Shown: positions 17,621 to 25,752, numbered from the stretch's first letter. The stretch is 64,000 nt of DNA from Nocardioides sp. 503 (GCF_004522095.1 NZ_SPUI01000002.1:930001-994000); one strand, 5' to 3'. Numbers and translations are program-made. Notes: generated from the letters alone by a model not told the origin.

Positions 17621-17644
17621 TCGCAGCGCTCCCTCAGGTCCCGC

Positions 17645-18688
17645 TCAGCGCTCGGGCAGCTCCAGCTCGCGCCGCAGCTCGCCGCTGCGGGCGTCCCAGG
17701 CGAAGACGCCCTCGCGCCCTGAGACCGAGTAGAGGGTGCCGCCGTCGGGGGCCCACGCGACCGCCTCCGGGGCGTCGGTGTGACCGAGGAGCTCGCGTAG
17801 GACGCGTCCCTCGCCGCCCAGCGAGGCCGGGCTCCACAACCGGACCGTGTCGTCCTCGGTGTCGGTGAAGGCGAGGGTGCGTGAGCCGGGGGCGAAGGCG
17901 GCCTGCTCGAGGTGGTTGCCCGGCAGCCGCTCGGCGAGCGTGAGGTCGGAGGCTCGCCACAGCGCCGGTGAGCCGTCGACGCCGGACGCCGCTAGCCAGC
18001 GGCCGTCGGGGCTCCACGCCAGCGCGGACGAGTCGGCCGACTCCGCGAGGGTTCCGACCTCCTCGCCCGTGGCGACGTCGTAGACCCGGGTAGGACCTCC
18101 GCCGGCGGTGGCCAGGCGGCTGCCGTCGGGGCTGAACGCCAGCGCGAAGACGTCGCCGCCGGTCTCGACGGTGGTGACGTCCGCGCCGTCGTCGACCGAC
18201 CACACGGCCACGCGGCCGTCGAGGCCGGCTCCGGCGACCAGGGAGCCGTCGGGGCTGAACGCCACGTCGGTGACGGGTGAGCCGTCGGTGACCTCCTCGT
18301 CCTCGAGGCCCGCCAGCTCCTGGACCACGTCGCGCGACGGCAGGTCGAGCAGCAGGACCGACGCGTCGTCCCCGACGCCCGCGAGCAGCGACCAGTCGGG
18401 GCTGAGCGCGACGTGGCTGCCGTCGTCGACCTCGGCGAGGGTGCCGGCACCGGTGTCCCAGCGGCAGATCCCCTGCCAGCAGTCCGCGAGCACCTGAGCG
18501 CCGTCCGGGCTCACCGCCAGGTCGTCGGGCAGCACCGGGGAGCCGGGCGCGGAGCCCGTGACCGGGGACTGCGACCCGGTCGTCCGGCCCTCCGGCTCGT
18601 CGTCGGCGTCGTCCGAGCACCCCGCCAGCGCGACCGCCGCGACGATCAGGGCGAGCAGCGCCGTCGCCGGTCGGGTCCGGTTCCGCAC
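17645..18688 (-). CDS. WD40-repeat lipoprotein
   Basis: A 347-residue protein with a signal peptide ending at lipobox LAGC (Cys24) and then a beta-propeller of repeated blades. Several SPDGS/SPDGR turn motifs (VAFSPDGSLVAGAG, LAFSPDGSRLATAG, LAWSPDGRWLAASG) follow one another at roughly 40-residue intervals. It is probably a membrane-anchored scaffold outside the cell. It lies six bases after the stop of the preceding gene and at the end of the WXG100-like cassette, so it may be a fourth member of that operon. No catalytic motif is seen. Confidence 0.75.
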   Translation of the reverse strand: MRNRTRPATALLALIVAAVALAGCSDDADDEPEGRTTGSQSPVTGSAPGSPVLPDDLAVSPDGAQVLADCWQGICRWDTGAGTLAEVDDGSHVALSPDWSLLAGVGDDASVLLLDLPSRDVVQELAGLEDEEVTDGSPVTDVAFSPDGSLVAGAGLDGRVAVWSVDDGADVTTVETGGDVFALAFSPDGSRLATAGGGPTRVYDVATGEEVGTLAESADSSALAWSPDGRWLAASGVDGSPALWRASDLTLAERLPGNHLEQAAFAPGSRTLAFTDTEDDTVRLWSPASLGGEGRVLRELLGHTDAPEAVAWAPDGGTLYSVSGREGVFAWDARSGELRRELELPER

Positions 18689-18694
18689 GCCGCC

Positions 18695-19204
18695 TCAGGC
18701 CCTCGGGAGGAGCGCGGTGACGTCGAAGACCAGCTCGGTGCCGTCCTCGCACTCGTGGCGGTCGAGGTCGCGGCCGCCGACCCGGTCGACTTTCTGCCGG
18801 CGCGACCGCCGGCCGAGCGCCCGCAGGACGTCGTACTCGTCGCTCACGCGCAGCACCGACCAGGGGCGGGCGGCGGTGCCGTCACCGGTGGAGAGGATGC
18901 CGGCCAGGGCGGCACGGGCGAGGGACTCCTCGCGCCGGGCGGCGTCGGCGTGGCCGGCTCCGGTGAGCGCCTCGGCGAGCGCGGAGTGCGCCGACGGGCT
19001 CATCATGGCGCCGGGCATCAGGGCGCGCAGGGCGGTCACCGCCTCGGCGTAGGCCCCGCGGTCGAGCAGGGGACGTCCCACCTTCTCGGCGGCCAGGTCC
19101 GGGGTGAAGTTCGGCGCCGACCGCACGGCGCCGCGCAGGTCGGCGAGCGTGGCGGGCGTCGGGGCGGCCAGGTAGGCCGCGACGAGGTCGCCGTACGTCG
19201 TCAT
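18695..19204 (-). CDS. Hypothetical protein partnered with the HExxH effector-like protein
   Basis: A 169-residue, probably cytoplasmic protein. The first ~100 residues are Ala/Leu-rich helices resembling TPR units (GRPLLDRGAYAEAVTALRALM, SPSAHSALAEALTGAGH). The last third, with YDVLRALGRRSRRQKVDRVG, then DLDRHECEDGTELVFDV, is mixed and resembles the end of DUF4919-type proteins, though this likeness is weak. Its ATG overlaps the stop of the upstream HExxH gene (ATGA), so the two are made together. A chaperone or immunity role is possible but unproved. Confidence 0.6.
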   Translation of the reverse strand: MTTYGDLVAAYLAAPTPATLADLRGAVRSAPNFTPDLAAEKVGRPLLDRGAYAEAVTALRALMPGAMMSPSAHSALAEALTGAGHADAARREESLARAALAGILSTGDGTAARPWSVLRVSDEYDVLRALGRRSRRQKVDRVGGRDLDRHECEDGTELVFDVTALLPRA

Positions 19205-20250
19205 CGGGACTCCTCCAGCAGGCGGTCGAGCTCCGCGGTCGTGAGTCCGTCGAGGTACTCGCGGCCGCTGTCACGAGCATCGTCCTCCACCGGCTGGGTG
19301 AAGTAGTCCTCGTAGGAGACCCCCGGGTTGCTGGTGCTCTGGTAGTCGTCGAAGTTGTCCTCCCACTCGTGCACCTGCTCCTCGGTGATGCCGTCCTCCT
19401 CGTGCTCCGCGAACGGGTCGTCCTGCCAGGGCCAGTGGAACGCGCCCTCGTCGTCGATCGCCTCGTTCTGGCGGGCGTGGCGCATCTCGTGGGCCACGGT
19501 GTGCAGCAGGCGCGGGTCGTCGAGCAGGCCCTCGTTGAGGGAGACGGTGCCGGAGTCCTCGCTCCACATGCCGTTGGAGCTCCAGCTCTCGGGGCGCCAG
19601 TCGATCGTCGGCATGTCGATGCCGTACTCGTCGGCCAGCTCCCTGATCTGCTGCTCGATGATGGCGCGGCGCTCGGCGTCGGTGAGCTCGGCCCAGCGCT
19701 CGGCCACCGCCGGGTCGGCGGTGCCGTACTCGTCGATGTCCTGGACCGTCCCGGACGGGATGCTGTTGGCGATCGTCATGTCGGCGGCCGCCGCCTTGGC
19801 GAGGATCGTCGTGATGTCGTCGGCGATCGCCTGGGCCTGGGAGGTGCGCGAGCGGCTCCACTCCTCGGCCTCGTAGCGGTTCTCGAACGTCGGCGGCGTC
19901 TTGACGTCCGTGACCGTGCCGTCGCTGCCGATCGCGAGCTCCTGCGCGGCCGCCTGCCCCTGGACGTCGGCCACGAGACCCTCGATCACCCTCACCTGGG
20001 TCTCGGCGTCGTACATCGCCTTCTGGACCTTGGTCTTGCCCTCGATGTGGTCGGTCAGCTGGGAGACCAGGCCGTCGCGCCGCAGCTCAGCGACGAACCG
20101 GGCGAGGCCGTTCCAGGAGTCGGGGACGGCCTGCGCCTCGACGGCGTCCCGGCTCTTCTCGAGGGCCGTGACGTCGGTCTTGAGGCCGTCGCCCGCGGCG
20201 CCCAGGGGCGCGGCCTGCCAGCGGGCGACCTCGCTGAAGGAGGCCGGCAT
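19201..20250 (-). CDS. Putative type VII-secreted protein with metallopeptidase-like HExxH motif
   Basis: A 349-residue protein without a Sec signal. Residues 1-150 are long amphipathic helices of the LXG/WXG kind (VARWQAAPLGAAGDGL, SWNGLARFVAEL). Then comes a WAELTDAERRAIIEQQIREL segment (about 186-204), often seen as a linker in polymorphic toxins. The C-terminal domain has HTVAHEMRHARQ, where H254-E255-xx-H258 forms a zincin-type zinc site, and an acidic tail. It overlaps the genes on both sides by four bases and follows a WXG100-like gene. A secreted protease or toxin is a reasonable inference. The proteolytic activity and export are not shown. Confidence 0.6.
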   Translation of the reverse strand: MPASFSEVARWQAAPLGAAGDGLKTDVTALEKSRDAVEAQAVPDSWNGLARFVAELRRDGLVSQLTDHIEGKTKVQKAMYDAETQVRVIEGLVADVQGQAAAQELAIGSDGTVTDVKTPPTFENRYEAEEWSRSRTSQAQAIADDITTILAKAAAADMTIANSIPSGTVQDIDEYGTADPAVAERWAELTDAERRAIIEQQIRELADEYGIDMPTIDWRPESWSSNGMWSEDSGTVSLNEGLLDDPRLLHTVAHEMRHARQNEAIDDEGAFHWPWQDDPFAEHEEDGITEEQVHEWEDNFDDYQSTSNPGVSYEDYFTQPVEDDARDSGREYLDGLTTAELDRLLEESR

Positions 20251-20573
20251 CAGCCGCCTCCCGATCCGCCGAGGAGACCGCCGAACAACCCGCCGAACAG
20301 GCCGCCGCTCTCGGCGTCGGCGCCCTGGGCGTCCTTGCTCGCGCTCTCGATCTGGGTGCCGAACGCGTCCGCGCTGTCGGCCCAGGACTGCACGTCGTCG
20401 TCCCAGCTGGTCCCGAGCTCGCCCAGGAAGCCGGCGGAGTCGGCCCCCGGGATCGCGGCCGCGGCCGCGGCCAGGTGGGCCGACGAGCCGTGGCCACGTG
20501 CGCCGTCGGCGGCCTCGGTCACGGCGTCGGAGGCCGCGGTCATATCGCCGGGGTTCACCTGGAAGACGGTCAT
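20250..20573 (-). CDS. WXG100-like (ESAT-6-like) small protein
   Basis: A 107-residue helix-turn-helix type protein. FQVNPGDMTAASDAVTEAAD and LGELGTSWDDDVQSWADSA would form the two helices, with SWDDD in place of the canonical Trp-x-Gly turn. It ends in a GLFGGLFGGLLGGSGGG flexible tail. Length, composition and position before a long LXG-like gene fit a type VII secretion co-factor. Its stop codon overlaps the next gene's start. No eccC, eccD or mycP homologue is in the window, so any export machine is encoded elsewhere. Confidence 0.6.
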   Translation of the reverse strand: MTVFQVNPGDMTAASDAVTEAADGARGHGSSAHLAAAAAAIPGADSAGFLGELGTSWDDDVQSWADSADAFGTQIESASKDAQGADAESGGLFGGLFGGLLGGSGGG

Positions 20574-20661
20574 GGCTCCTGCCGGGGAGGTCGTGGGCTC
20601 GTGCCGGTCAGGCTCCCCGGTGGCGGAGCGGGCGAAACCTCTCCGGGTCCGACGGGAGGAG

Positions 20662-21012
20662 TCAGCGCAGGACGAGGTAGGCCGACACGATGCCGGGGAC
20701 CACGCCGAGCAGCAGCCACGGCGAGGCCAGCCCCCGCTTGTGCATCGCGAGGCCCGCCGCCACGGCGATGACCCCGAACGCGCCGGAGAGCACGCTCAGC
20801 CCGATGCCCGCGGACAGCGCGTCCTCGTCGACGTACTGGGCCGCGATCGCGAGCCCGGCCGAGAGGTGCAGGATCGTGGTGACGACCAGGATCGAGAGCA
20901 CCCACCGCTGGACGCGCTCCAGTCGCTGCACGTCCTCCTGGCGCACCGCCGGGCGCGGTCGGGAGGGGTCCATCAGGTGCCGGGCTCGGCGGACGGGCGG
21001 CTCCTCGGTCAT
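20662..21012 (-). CDS. Small membrane protein, three predicted helices
   Basis: A 116-residue protein with a ~35-residue polar, basic N-terminus, then hydrophobic segments at about 37-60, 66-88 and 95-113 separated by short loops (the first loop contains QYVDEDA, the second MHKRG). No family recognised. It is on the same strand as the WXG100-like cassette but 88 bases upstream, so co-transcription is uncertain. Confidence 0.6.
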   Translation of the reverse strand: MTEEPPVRRARHLMDPSRPRPAVRQEDVQRLERVQRWVLSILVVTTILHLSAGLAIAAQYVDEDALSAGIGLSVLSGAFGVIAVAAGLAMHKRGLASPWLLLGVVPGIVSAYLVLR

Positions 21013-21080
21013 GACCCGAAACTACTCGGGTCACGGGTCGCCCGGGTCGCCGGGCGTCGGACGACCCGGTCGGCTGCGGC

Positions 21081-21968
21081 TCAGATCACGCCGTGCAGGC
21101 GCCAGTCGGCGCGGCCGCGCACGGCGCCCTTGGCCCGCGCCACGGCGCGGCCCGAGGTCAGGCGCGACACGACGGTCCAGGTCGCGGTGCCGGCGACCGG
21201 GTCGAGGGCCACGACGTTGCCACGGTCGTCGCCGGTGCAGAAGCCGCTGGAGAGCTCGGTGACGCCGGCGTAGCCGCGCCGCTTCAGCGTCTTGGCGCGC
21301 ATCGCGCGCGGCTTCGCGTGGGGGATCGTGAGCAGTCGCAGCGCGCCGCGGGACGTGACGGCGTAGAGCAGGTCGGCGCCCGGAGCCGCGCGGTAGGCGG
21401 CGGTCGTGAGGGCGGTGAGGCCCTGGAGGTCGCGGGCGACCCGGCGCCGTCGCTCGTAGCCGAGGGTGCCGTCCCGTCGCTTCGTGAGCGTCCCGCGGTG
21501 CAGCACGCCGGCATCGTCGACCGCGTAGGCGTAGAAGCCGTAGGCGTCGGTGAAGAGGGCGGGGGAGAGGCCCTTCGGCGTGATCCGGCGCGCGGAGACC
21601 TTCAGGGTGGTGCGCCGCTTGGGCTCCGTGAGCCGGAGCATCCGCGGCGTGCCGTCGGCGGTGGTGGCCGAGAGCCGGGACACCCCGTCGCGGACGTCGA
21701 CGTAGCCCAGGGCCGTGATCTCGAACGGCAGGGGAGCCGTCGTCCGGCGGGTGCCGACCAGGCGCCCGTTGCGCACGACGTGCTGCGTGAGGCGACCCGC
21801 GGCGTCCTGGCCGAGGACGCCGCTCGTGCAGACCGGGCCGGCCTTGCCCGAGGCCGCGCCACCGCGCAGTGCCTGGTCCGCCGAGGCGGCGCCGGCGGCG
21901 GCGAGCGTGCCGGCCAGGGCGGAGGCCAGGGCGAGGGAGAGCAGGGTCGAGCGGGCGCGAGGGCGCAT
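21081..21968 (-). CDS. Secreted beta-rich protein, unknown
   Basis: A 295-residue protein with a Sec signal peptide (basic MRPRARS, hydrophobic core, cleavage near ASADQA) and a mature domain of repeated short strands (LTEPKRRTTLKVSARRITPKG, DDAGVLHRGTLTKRRDGTLG, TSRGALRLLTIPHAKPRA). The pattern is like a tachylectin-type or other beta-propeller without clear blade motifs. One disulfide pair is possible between a Cys near the start of the mature part and one near SGFCTGDD. ATG 21968 has GAGGAG six bases upstream and is preferred over 21998. Function unknown. Confidence 0.65.
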   Translation of the reverse strand: MRPRARSTLLSLALASALAGTLAAAGAASADQALRGGAASGKAGPVCTSGVLGQDAAGRLTQHVVRNGRLVGTRRTTAPLPFEITALGYVDVRDGVSRLSATTADGTPRMLRLTEPKRRTTLKVSARRITPKGLSPALFTDAYGFYAYAVDDAGVLHRGTLTKRRDGTLGYERRRRVARDLQGLTALTTAAYRAAPGADLLYAVTSRGALRLLTIPHAKPRAMRAKTLKRRGYAGVTELSSGFCTGDDRGNVVALDPVAGTATWTVVSRLTSGRAVARAKGAVRGRADWRLHGVI

Positions 21969-22054
21969 GGGGAAGCTCCTCAGGAGGGGAAGAACCACGA
22001 CCGTAACCGCCGGTGGCGCCCGCTCGGGACCGACACGCGGCCTACGTGGCCTAC

Positions 22055-22153
22055 GTGGCGCTGCTCCAGCTCCATCCCCGCCAGCTGCGCCATGAGGTCG
22101 AGCTCGGAGGGCCAGACGTAGCGGAAGCGGTGGCCGCCTGCTGGGTCAGCATG
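22055..22153 (-). pseudogene. C-terminal fragment of a SAM-dependent methyltransferase gene
   Basis: The minus strand reads HADPAGGHRFRYVWPSELDL, then MAQLAGMELEQRH, the characteristic near-C-terminal segment of actinobacterial class I methyltransferases. There is no start codon or N-terminal domain upstream, and the expected closing strands are missing. The piece is bracketed by copies of GCCTACGTGGC at 22040-22050, 22049-22059 and 22165-22175. This looks like a gene remnant. Confidence 0.55.
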
Positions 22154-22160
22154 ACGCCGA

Positions 22161-22179
22161 GCCTGCCTACGTGGCAGGC
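22161..22179 (-). terminator. Hairpin downstream of ipdC
   Basis: GCCTGCC-TACGT-GGCAGGC is a perfect 7-bp stem with a 5-base loop, 25 bases after the ipdC stop. No U-tract follows, so it would be a GC hairpin of the non-canonical actinobacterial type. It overlaps one of the GCCTACGTGGC repeats. Confidence 0.4.
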
Positions 22180-22204
22180 CCCGTGTCGACCGGTCTTGCG
22201 TGGC

Positions 22205-23272
22205 TCAGACGACGTAGGAGGAGCCGCGCCGCAGCTCCTCGACGGCCCGCACGACGATCCGGTCGACGAGCTCTTCGCAGGTCGGCAGGTCGTCGATGAC
22301 GCCGACGACCTGACCAGAGGCGAGGACGCCGGCGCTCGTGTCGCCCTCGACGAGTCCGGCCTTGAGCATCACCGGCGTGTTGGCGGCCAGGGTCATCTGG
22401 GCCAGCGTGCGGCCCTGGGCCTTCTTCATGGCGCGGCCGTCCTTGGCGAGGTCGAGCCACGTCATGCCGCTGGTGCGCTTGAACTCCAGCGTGCGGCGCA
22501 GCGTCGGGGCGAGGCGCCTGACGGCACCGGTCTCCTCCAGCTCCGCCACCAGCTCGGTGCGCAGCATCCGGTGCGGCATGCCGTCGACCTTGGCGGTGAC
22601 GACGGTGCCGGTGAGGTCGTGGCCGAGGTAGAGGTCCTTGACCGCCTGCGGGACGGCGCTGTCCTGCGTGAGCAGGAAGCGGGTGCCCATGCCGACGCCG
22701 GCGGCGCCGTAGGACAGCGCCGCGGCCAGGCCGCGGCCGTCGAAGAACCCGCCGGCGGCGACGACCGGGATGTCCACGGCGTCCAGCACGGTCGGCAGCA
22801 GCAGGGTGGTCGGGACCGGGCCCGTGTGACCGCCGCCCTCGCCGCCCTGCACCATCACCGCGTCGGCGCCCCAGGCGGCGACCTTCTCGGCGTGACGGGC
22901 GGCGCCGACCGACGGCATCACCACCACACCGTGGTCCTTGAGCTTGGCGATCAGGTCCGGCTTGGGCGCCAGCGCGAACGACGCGACGCGCACGCCGTGC
23001 TTGACGAGCAGGTCGCAGCGCTCGCCCGCGTCGCCGGCGTCGGCGCGCAGGTTGACGCCGAACGGCCGGTCGGTGCGCCCCTTCACCTCGAGGATCGCCC
23101 GCTCCAGCTCCTCGTAGGTCATGGTGGCGCTGGCCAGGATGCCCAGTCCGCCGGCGTTCGCCGTGCCGCTGACGAGGCGGGGCCCGGAGACCCAGCCCAT
23201 GCCGGTCTGCACGACGGGGTGCCGCACACCGGTGAGCTCGGTGAACGGCGTCCGGAGCAGCTGCTCGATCAC
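22205..23272 (-). CDS. ipdC: IpdC, nitronate-monooxygenase-like flavin oxidoreductase of ring C/D degradation
   Basis: A 355-residue TIM-barrel FMN protein of the 2-nitropropane-dioxygenase/enoyl-reductase-II family. GVRHPVVQTGMGWVSGPRL, VQGGEGGGHTGPVPT (phosphate-binding loop) and AAGGFFDGRGLAAALSYGA are its landmarks. In M. tuberculosis the homologue Rv3553 (IpdC) acts on the indane-carboxyl-CoA intermediates that precede ring D hydrolysis by EchA20. It starts at GTG 23272, overlapping the ipdB stop by four bases. As the last gene of echA20-ipdA-ipdB-ipdC, it has the same order as the M. tuberculosis operon. Confidence 0.9.
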   Translation of the reverse strand: MIEQLLRTPFTELTGVRHPVVQTGMGWVSGPRLVSGTANAGGLGILASATMTYEELERAILEVKGRTDRPFGVNLRADAGDAGERCDLLVKHGVRVASFALAPKPDLIAKLKDHGVVVMPSVGAARHAEKVAAWGADAVMVQGGEGGGHTGPVPTTLLLPTVLDAVDIPVVAAGGFFDGRGLAAALSYGAAGVGMGTRFLLTQDSAVPQAVKDLYLGHDLTGTVVTAKVDGMPHRMLRTELVAELEETGAVRRLAPTLRRTLEFKRTSGMTWLDLAKDGRAMKKAQGRTLAQMTLAANTPVMLKAGLVEGDTSAGVLASGQVVGVIDDLPTCEELVDRIVVRAVEELRRGSSYVV

Positions 23273-24063
23273 GAGACGGGCACCTCGCGGTGGCGCAGCG
23301 CCCTCGGGTCGAGGACCTCGCGGATCAGCACGAGCTCCTCGGTGGTGGGCAGCCGCGTCTCGGGTACGTCGCCGGCGACCGCGAGCTCGAAGCCGGTCGC
23401 CTCGCGCACCTCCTCGACGCTGACGCCCGGGTGGACGCTCAGCAGGCGCACGGTGTCGTCCTCGCCGCCGACGTCGAGGACCGCGAGGTTGGTGACGATC
23501 CGGTGGATGTCGTTGAAGCGGGCGGCCGCAGGCCCCGCCTGCCTGGCCAGGGCGGGACCCACGCCGGAGACCACGTCGACGCGCTCCACGAAGACCCGCG
23601 GCGAGTGCTTGGGCACCCAGTAGGAGGTCCGGTTGTTGACGGTGTTGCCCGGCGCTCCGCGCGAGCCGAGCAGCTGCCGCTTCGGCCGGTCGAAGTCGCC
23701 GATCGCCGAGATGTTCTGGTTGCCGTGGCGGTCGACCTGGGTGGCGCCCATCATCACGTGGCGCTTGCCGTAGGCCACCACGTCGAAGACCTTGCGGAAC
23801 GGGATCCAGCCCTCGACGACGTCGGCCTTGGCGAACAGCGGGGGAGTGCCGGCGAGGAAGAGCGACTCGCCGTCGGAGATCACCAGGTCCGGGTTGGAGG
23901 TGAGCCGCGCGAGCCGGACGCCGAGCATCGGCAGCGTGCCCATCGGGCTGGCGAAGATCTCGCCGTCGTCCTTGAACGCGTCGGCGATGGCGGCCGCGCA
24001 GACGTCCGCGCGGGTCGCCCCGTCGGTGCCATGGTCGGTGCCAATGTCTGTGGAGGTGCTCAT
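23269..24063 (-). CDS. ipdB: IpdB, CoA-transferase-like hydrolase subunit beta
   Basis: A 264-residue class I CoA-transferase-fold protein. It begins MSTSTDIG, has ADVCAAAIADAFKDDGEIFASPMGTLPMLG and the long MMGATQVDRHGNQNISAIGDF block, and ends with LREVLDPRALRHREV-like residues. IpdA and IpdB form a complex that, unlike true CoA transferases, hydrolyses ring C of COCHEA-CoA during steroid ring opening. The open frame extends to 24222 inside ipdA. ATG 24063 gives the family length and overlaps the ipdA stop. Confidence 0.92.
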   Translation of the reverse strand: MSTSTDIGTDHGTDGATRADVCAAAIADAFKDDGEIFASPMGTLPMLGVRLARLTSNPDLVISDGESLFLAGTPPLFAKADVVEGWIPFRKVFDVVAYGKRHVMMGATQVDRHGNQNISAIGDFDRPKRQLLGSRGAPGNTVNNRTSYWVPKHSPRVFVERVDVVSGVGPALARQAGPAAARFNDIHRIVTNLAVLDVGGEDDTVRLLSVHPGVSVEEVREATGFELAVAGDVPETRLPTTEELVLIREVLDPRALRHREVPVS

Positions 24064-24941
24064 GCCTGCTCCTCGGTGAACGTCCGGACGGCTGCCTGGT
24101 AGGCGGCCTCGTCGCCGGACAGGAAGCGCTCCTCGAAGGCCGCCCAGTCCTCCTCGGACCCGCCGGCCGCGGCGGCGTACGCCTTCTGGAAGCGCTCGTC
24201 GCGCTCGTAGTCGGGGGTGCACGTCGTGAAGTGCGCGCCGTGGGGCGTCTCGACCACGCCGCTGACCATCATCCGGCTCAGGAGCAGTCGCTGGACGGGG
24301 GTGTCGACGGTGAGGCCGGCGGTGTCCACGACCTGCTCCACGCTGACGTAGGCGCGGTCGGCGGCCATGCAGAAGAGGTCGTCGAAGTAGGGGTCCGGCC
24401 CGAGGTAGGTGGCGTTGCCGTGACGGTCGGCGCGGTTGAGGTGGACCAGCGCGACGTCGAGGGGCAGGGCTGGGACGGCGACCAGCTCCTCCCCGTCGTC
24501 GTAGGGGCTGGTGACGGTCCTGATCGCCGGGTTGTGGACCAGGACGTCGGAGCCCAGGCCGGCGCGCATCGGCAGGAACGGCAGGCGCTGGGCGGCGGCG
24601 CGCAGCCCGGTCTGGAACATGCCCTCGTCGAGCTCGACGACCTCGGGGATCGTGCCGTCCTGGCGGGCGCGCTGGAAGTTGGGCTCCAGCGGGACCGAGT
24701 CGAGCGAGACGAACGCGTAGACGAGCTTGCGGACCTTGCCGGCGCGCAGCAGGAGTCCGACGTCGGCGCCGCCCCAGCTCACGATCGTCAGGTCCGTGAG
24801 GTCGGAGCGCAGGATCGCGCGGACCAGCGCCATCGGCTTGCGCCGCGGCCCCCAGCCGCCGATGCCGATCGTCATGCCGTCCTTCAGCTCGGCGACGACC
24901 TCCTCGATGCTCATGCGCTTGTCGCGGGGTGCCTGGGTCAC
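24060..24941 (-). CDS. ipdA: IpdA, CoA-transferase-like hydrolase subunit alpha
   Basis: A 293-residue partner of IpdB. The early DGMTIGIGGWGPRRKPMALVRA is the glycine-rich CoA-transferase motif, and VVELDEGMFQTGL (E103/E106 region) would hold the catalytic glutamate of the IpdAB class. HLNRADRHGNATYLGPDPYFDD is also family-typical. The start is GTG 24941, four bases overlapping the echA20 stop. Together with IpdB it opens steroid ring C. Confidence 0.92.
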   Translation of the reverse strand: MTQAPRDKRMSIEEVVAELKDGMTIGIGGWGPRRKPMALVRAILRSDLTDLTIVSWGGADVGLLLRAGKVRKLVYAFVSLDSVPLEPNFQRARQDGTIPEVVELDEGMFQTGLRAAAQRLPFLPMRAGLGSDVLVHNPAIRTVTSPYDDGEELVAVPALPLDVALVHLNRADRHGNATYLGPDPYFDDLFCMAADRAYVSVEQVVDTAGLTVDTPVQRLLLSRMMVSGVVETPHGAHFTTCTPDYERDERFQKAYAAAAGGSEEDWAAFEERFLSGDEAAYQAAVRTFTEEQA

Positions 24942-25693
24942 TGCTTCGACTTCTCCGTTCCCGCGAACTCGTCGCGGAGCTCGTCGCTGACGCCCGCGAG
25001 GTTGAGCTCCATGGTGAAGCCCTGCTCGAAGCGGTAGCTCTTGTTGACGTCGATCGGGTCGATCCCGTTCAGCGCCTCCTTGGCGGCGCGGATCACCCGG
25101 GTGTCCTTGGCGGCGATCTCGCCGGCGACCGCGAGCGCGGCGTCGTCGAGGCGGTCGTGGGGGACCACCTCCAGCACGCTGCCGTGCTGCACGAGGTCGG
25201 CGGCTTTGATCGTGCGCGCGGTGAAGTAGAGCGTGCGCATCAGGTGCTGCGGGACGAGGCGGGCCATGTGGGTGGCCGCGCCCAGCGCGCCCTGGTTGAC
25301 CTCCGGGACGCCGAAGTAGGCGTCGTCGCTGGCCACCACGCAGTCGGCGTTGCCGACCAGGCCGACGCCGCCGCCGAGGCAGAAGCCGTGGACGGCGGCC
25401 ACGACCGGCACCGCGCACTCGTAGACGGCCTTGAACGCCGCGAAGCAGCCCTTGTTGGCGCCGATCAGCGCCTCGAAGCCGGAGGTCTGCTGCATCTCCT
25501 TGATGTCGACGCCCGCGTTGAAGCCGCGCCCCTCGGCGCGCAGCACGACGACGTGGGTGTCCAGGTCGGCGCTGGCCTCGTCCATCGCGGCGGCCACGTC
25601 GAACCAGCCCTGGACGGTCAGCGCGTTGACGGGCGGGTGGCTCATCGTGACGACGCGGATGCCGTCGCCGCGGAGCTCGGAGGTGATCGCCAT
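24938..25693 (-). CDS. echA20: EchA20, crotonase-fold ring D hydrolase
   Basis: A 251-residue crotonase-superfamily protein closely resembling M. tuberculosis Rv3550: RAEGRGFNAGVDIKEMQ, ANKGCFAAFKAVYECAVPVV, HGFCLGGGVGLVG (oxyanion hole) and IAAKDTRVIRAAKEALNGID. It hydrolytically opens ring D of the indane-carboxyl-CoA intermediate ahead of IpdAB. The open frame extends to 25729, but ATG 25693, with GAGAGAAG upstream, matches the family start. First gene of the ipd operon, divergent from two SDR genes as in M. tuberculosis. Confidence 0.93.
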   Translation of the reverse strand: MAITSELRGDGIRVVTMSHPPVNALTVQGWFDVAAAMDEASADLDTHVVVLRAEGRGFNAGVDIKEMQQTSGFEALIGANKGCFAAFKAVYECAVPVVAAVHGFCLGGGVGLVGNADCVVASDDAYFGVPEVNQGALGAATHMARLVPQHLMRTLYFTARTIKAADLVQHGSVLEVVPHDRLDDAALAVAGEIAAKDTRVIRAAKEALNGIDPIDVNKSYRFEQGFTMELNLAGVSDELRDEFAGTEKSKQ

Positions 25694-25726
25694 GGCGCTT
25701 CTCTCGTGGGGCAGCGGGCCGGAATA

Positions 25727-25752
25727 CAAACCTAACGTTTGCTTGGTACCCT
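25727..25752. promoter_or_regulatory. Divergent promoter with inverted repeat (possible KstR2-type operator)
   Basis: CAAAC-CTAAC-GTTTG (25727-25741) is a perfect 5-5-5 inverted repeat, followed by GCTTGGT, whose complement ACCAAGC equals a KstR2 half-site. TACCCT (25747-25752) lies six bases before the SDR ATG, a leaderless -10 layout. The M. tuberculosis equivalents are KstR2-regulated, but the full AnCAAGnnCTTGnT consensus is not present. Confidence 0.5.

Noticed and set aside
17588..17653. CRISPR or tandem-repeat minisatellite reading of the 11-bp repeats
   Set aside because: Units are too short, diverged and without spacers. A regulator-binding array is more likely.
24064..24222. Long N-terminal extension of IpdB
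   Set aside because: The added residues are Arg-rich and lie within the ipdA coding sequence. The ATG at 24063 gives the family's usual length.
25727..25752. Calling this site a confirmed KstR2 operator
   Set aside because: Only one half of the AnCAAGnnCTTGnT motif is present, so it is reported only as a candidate.
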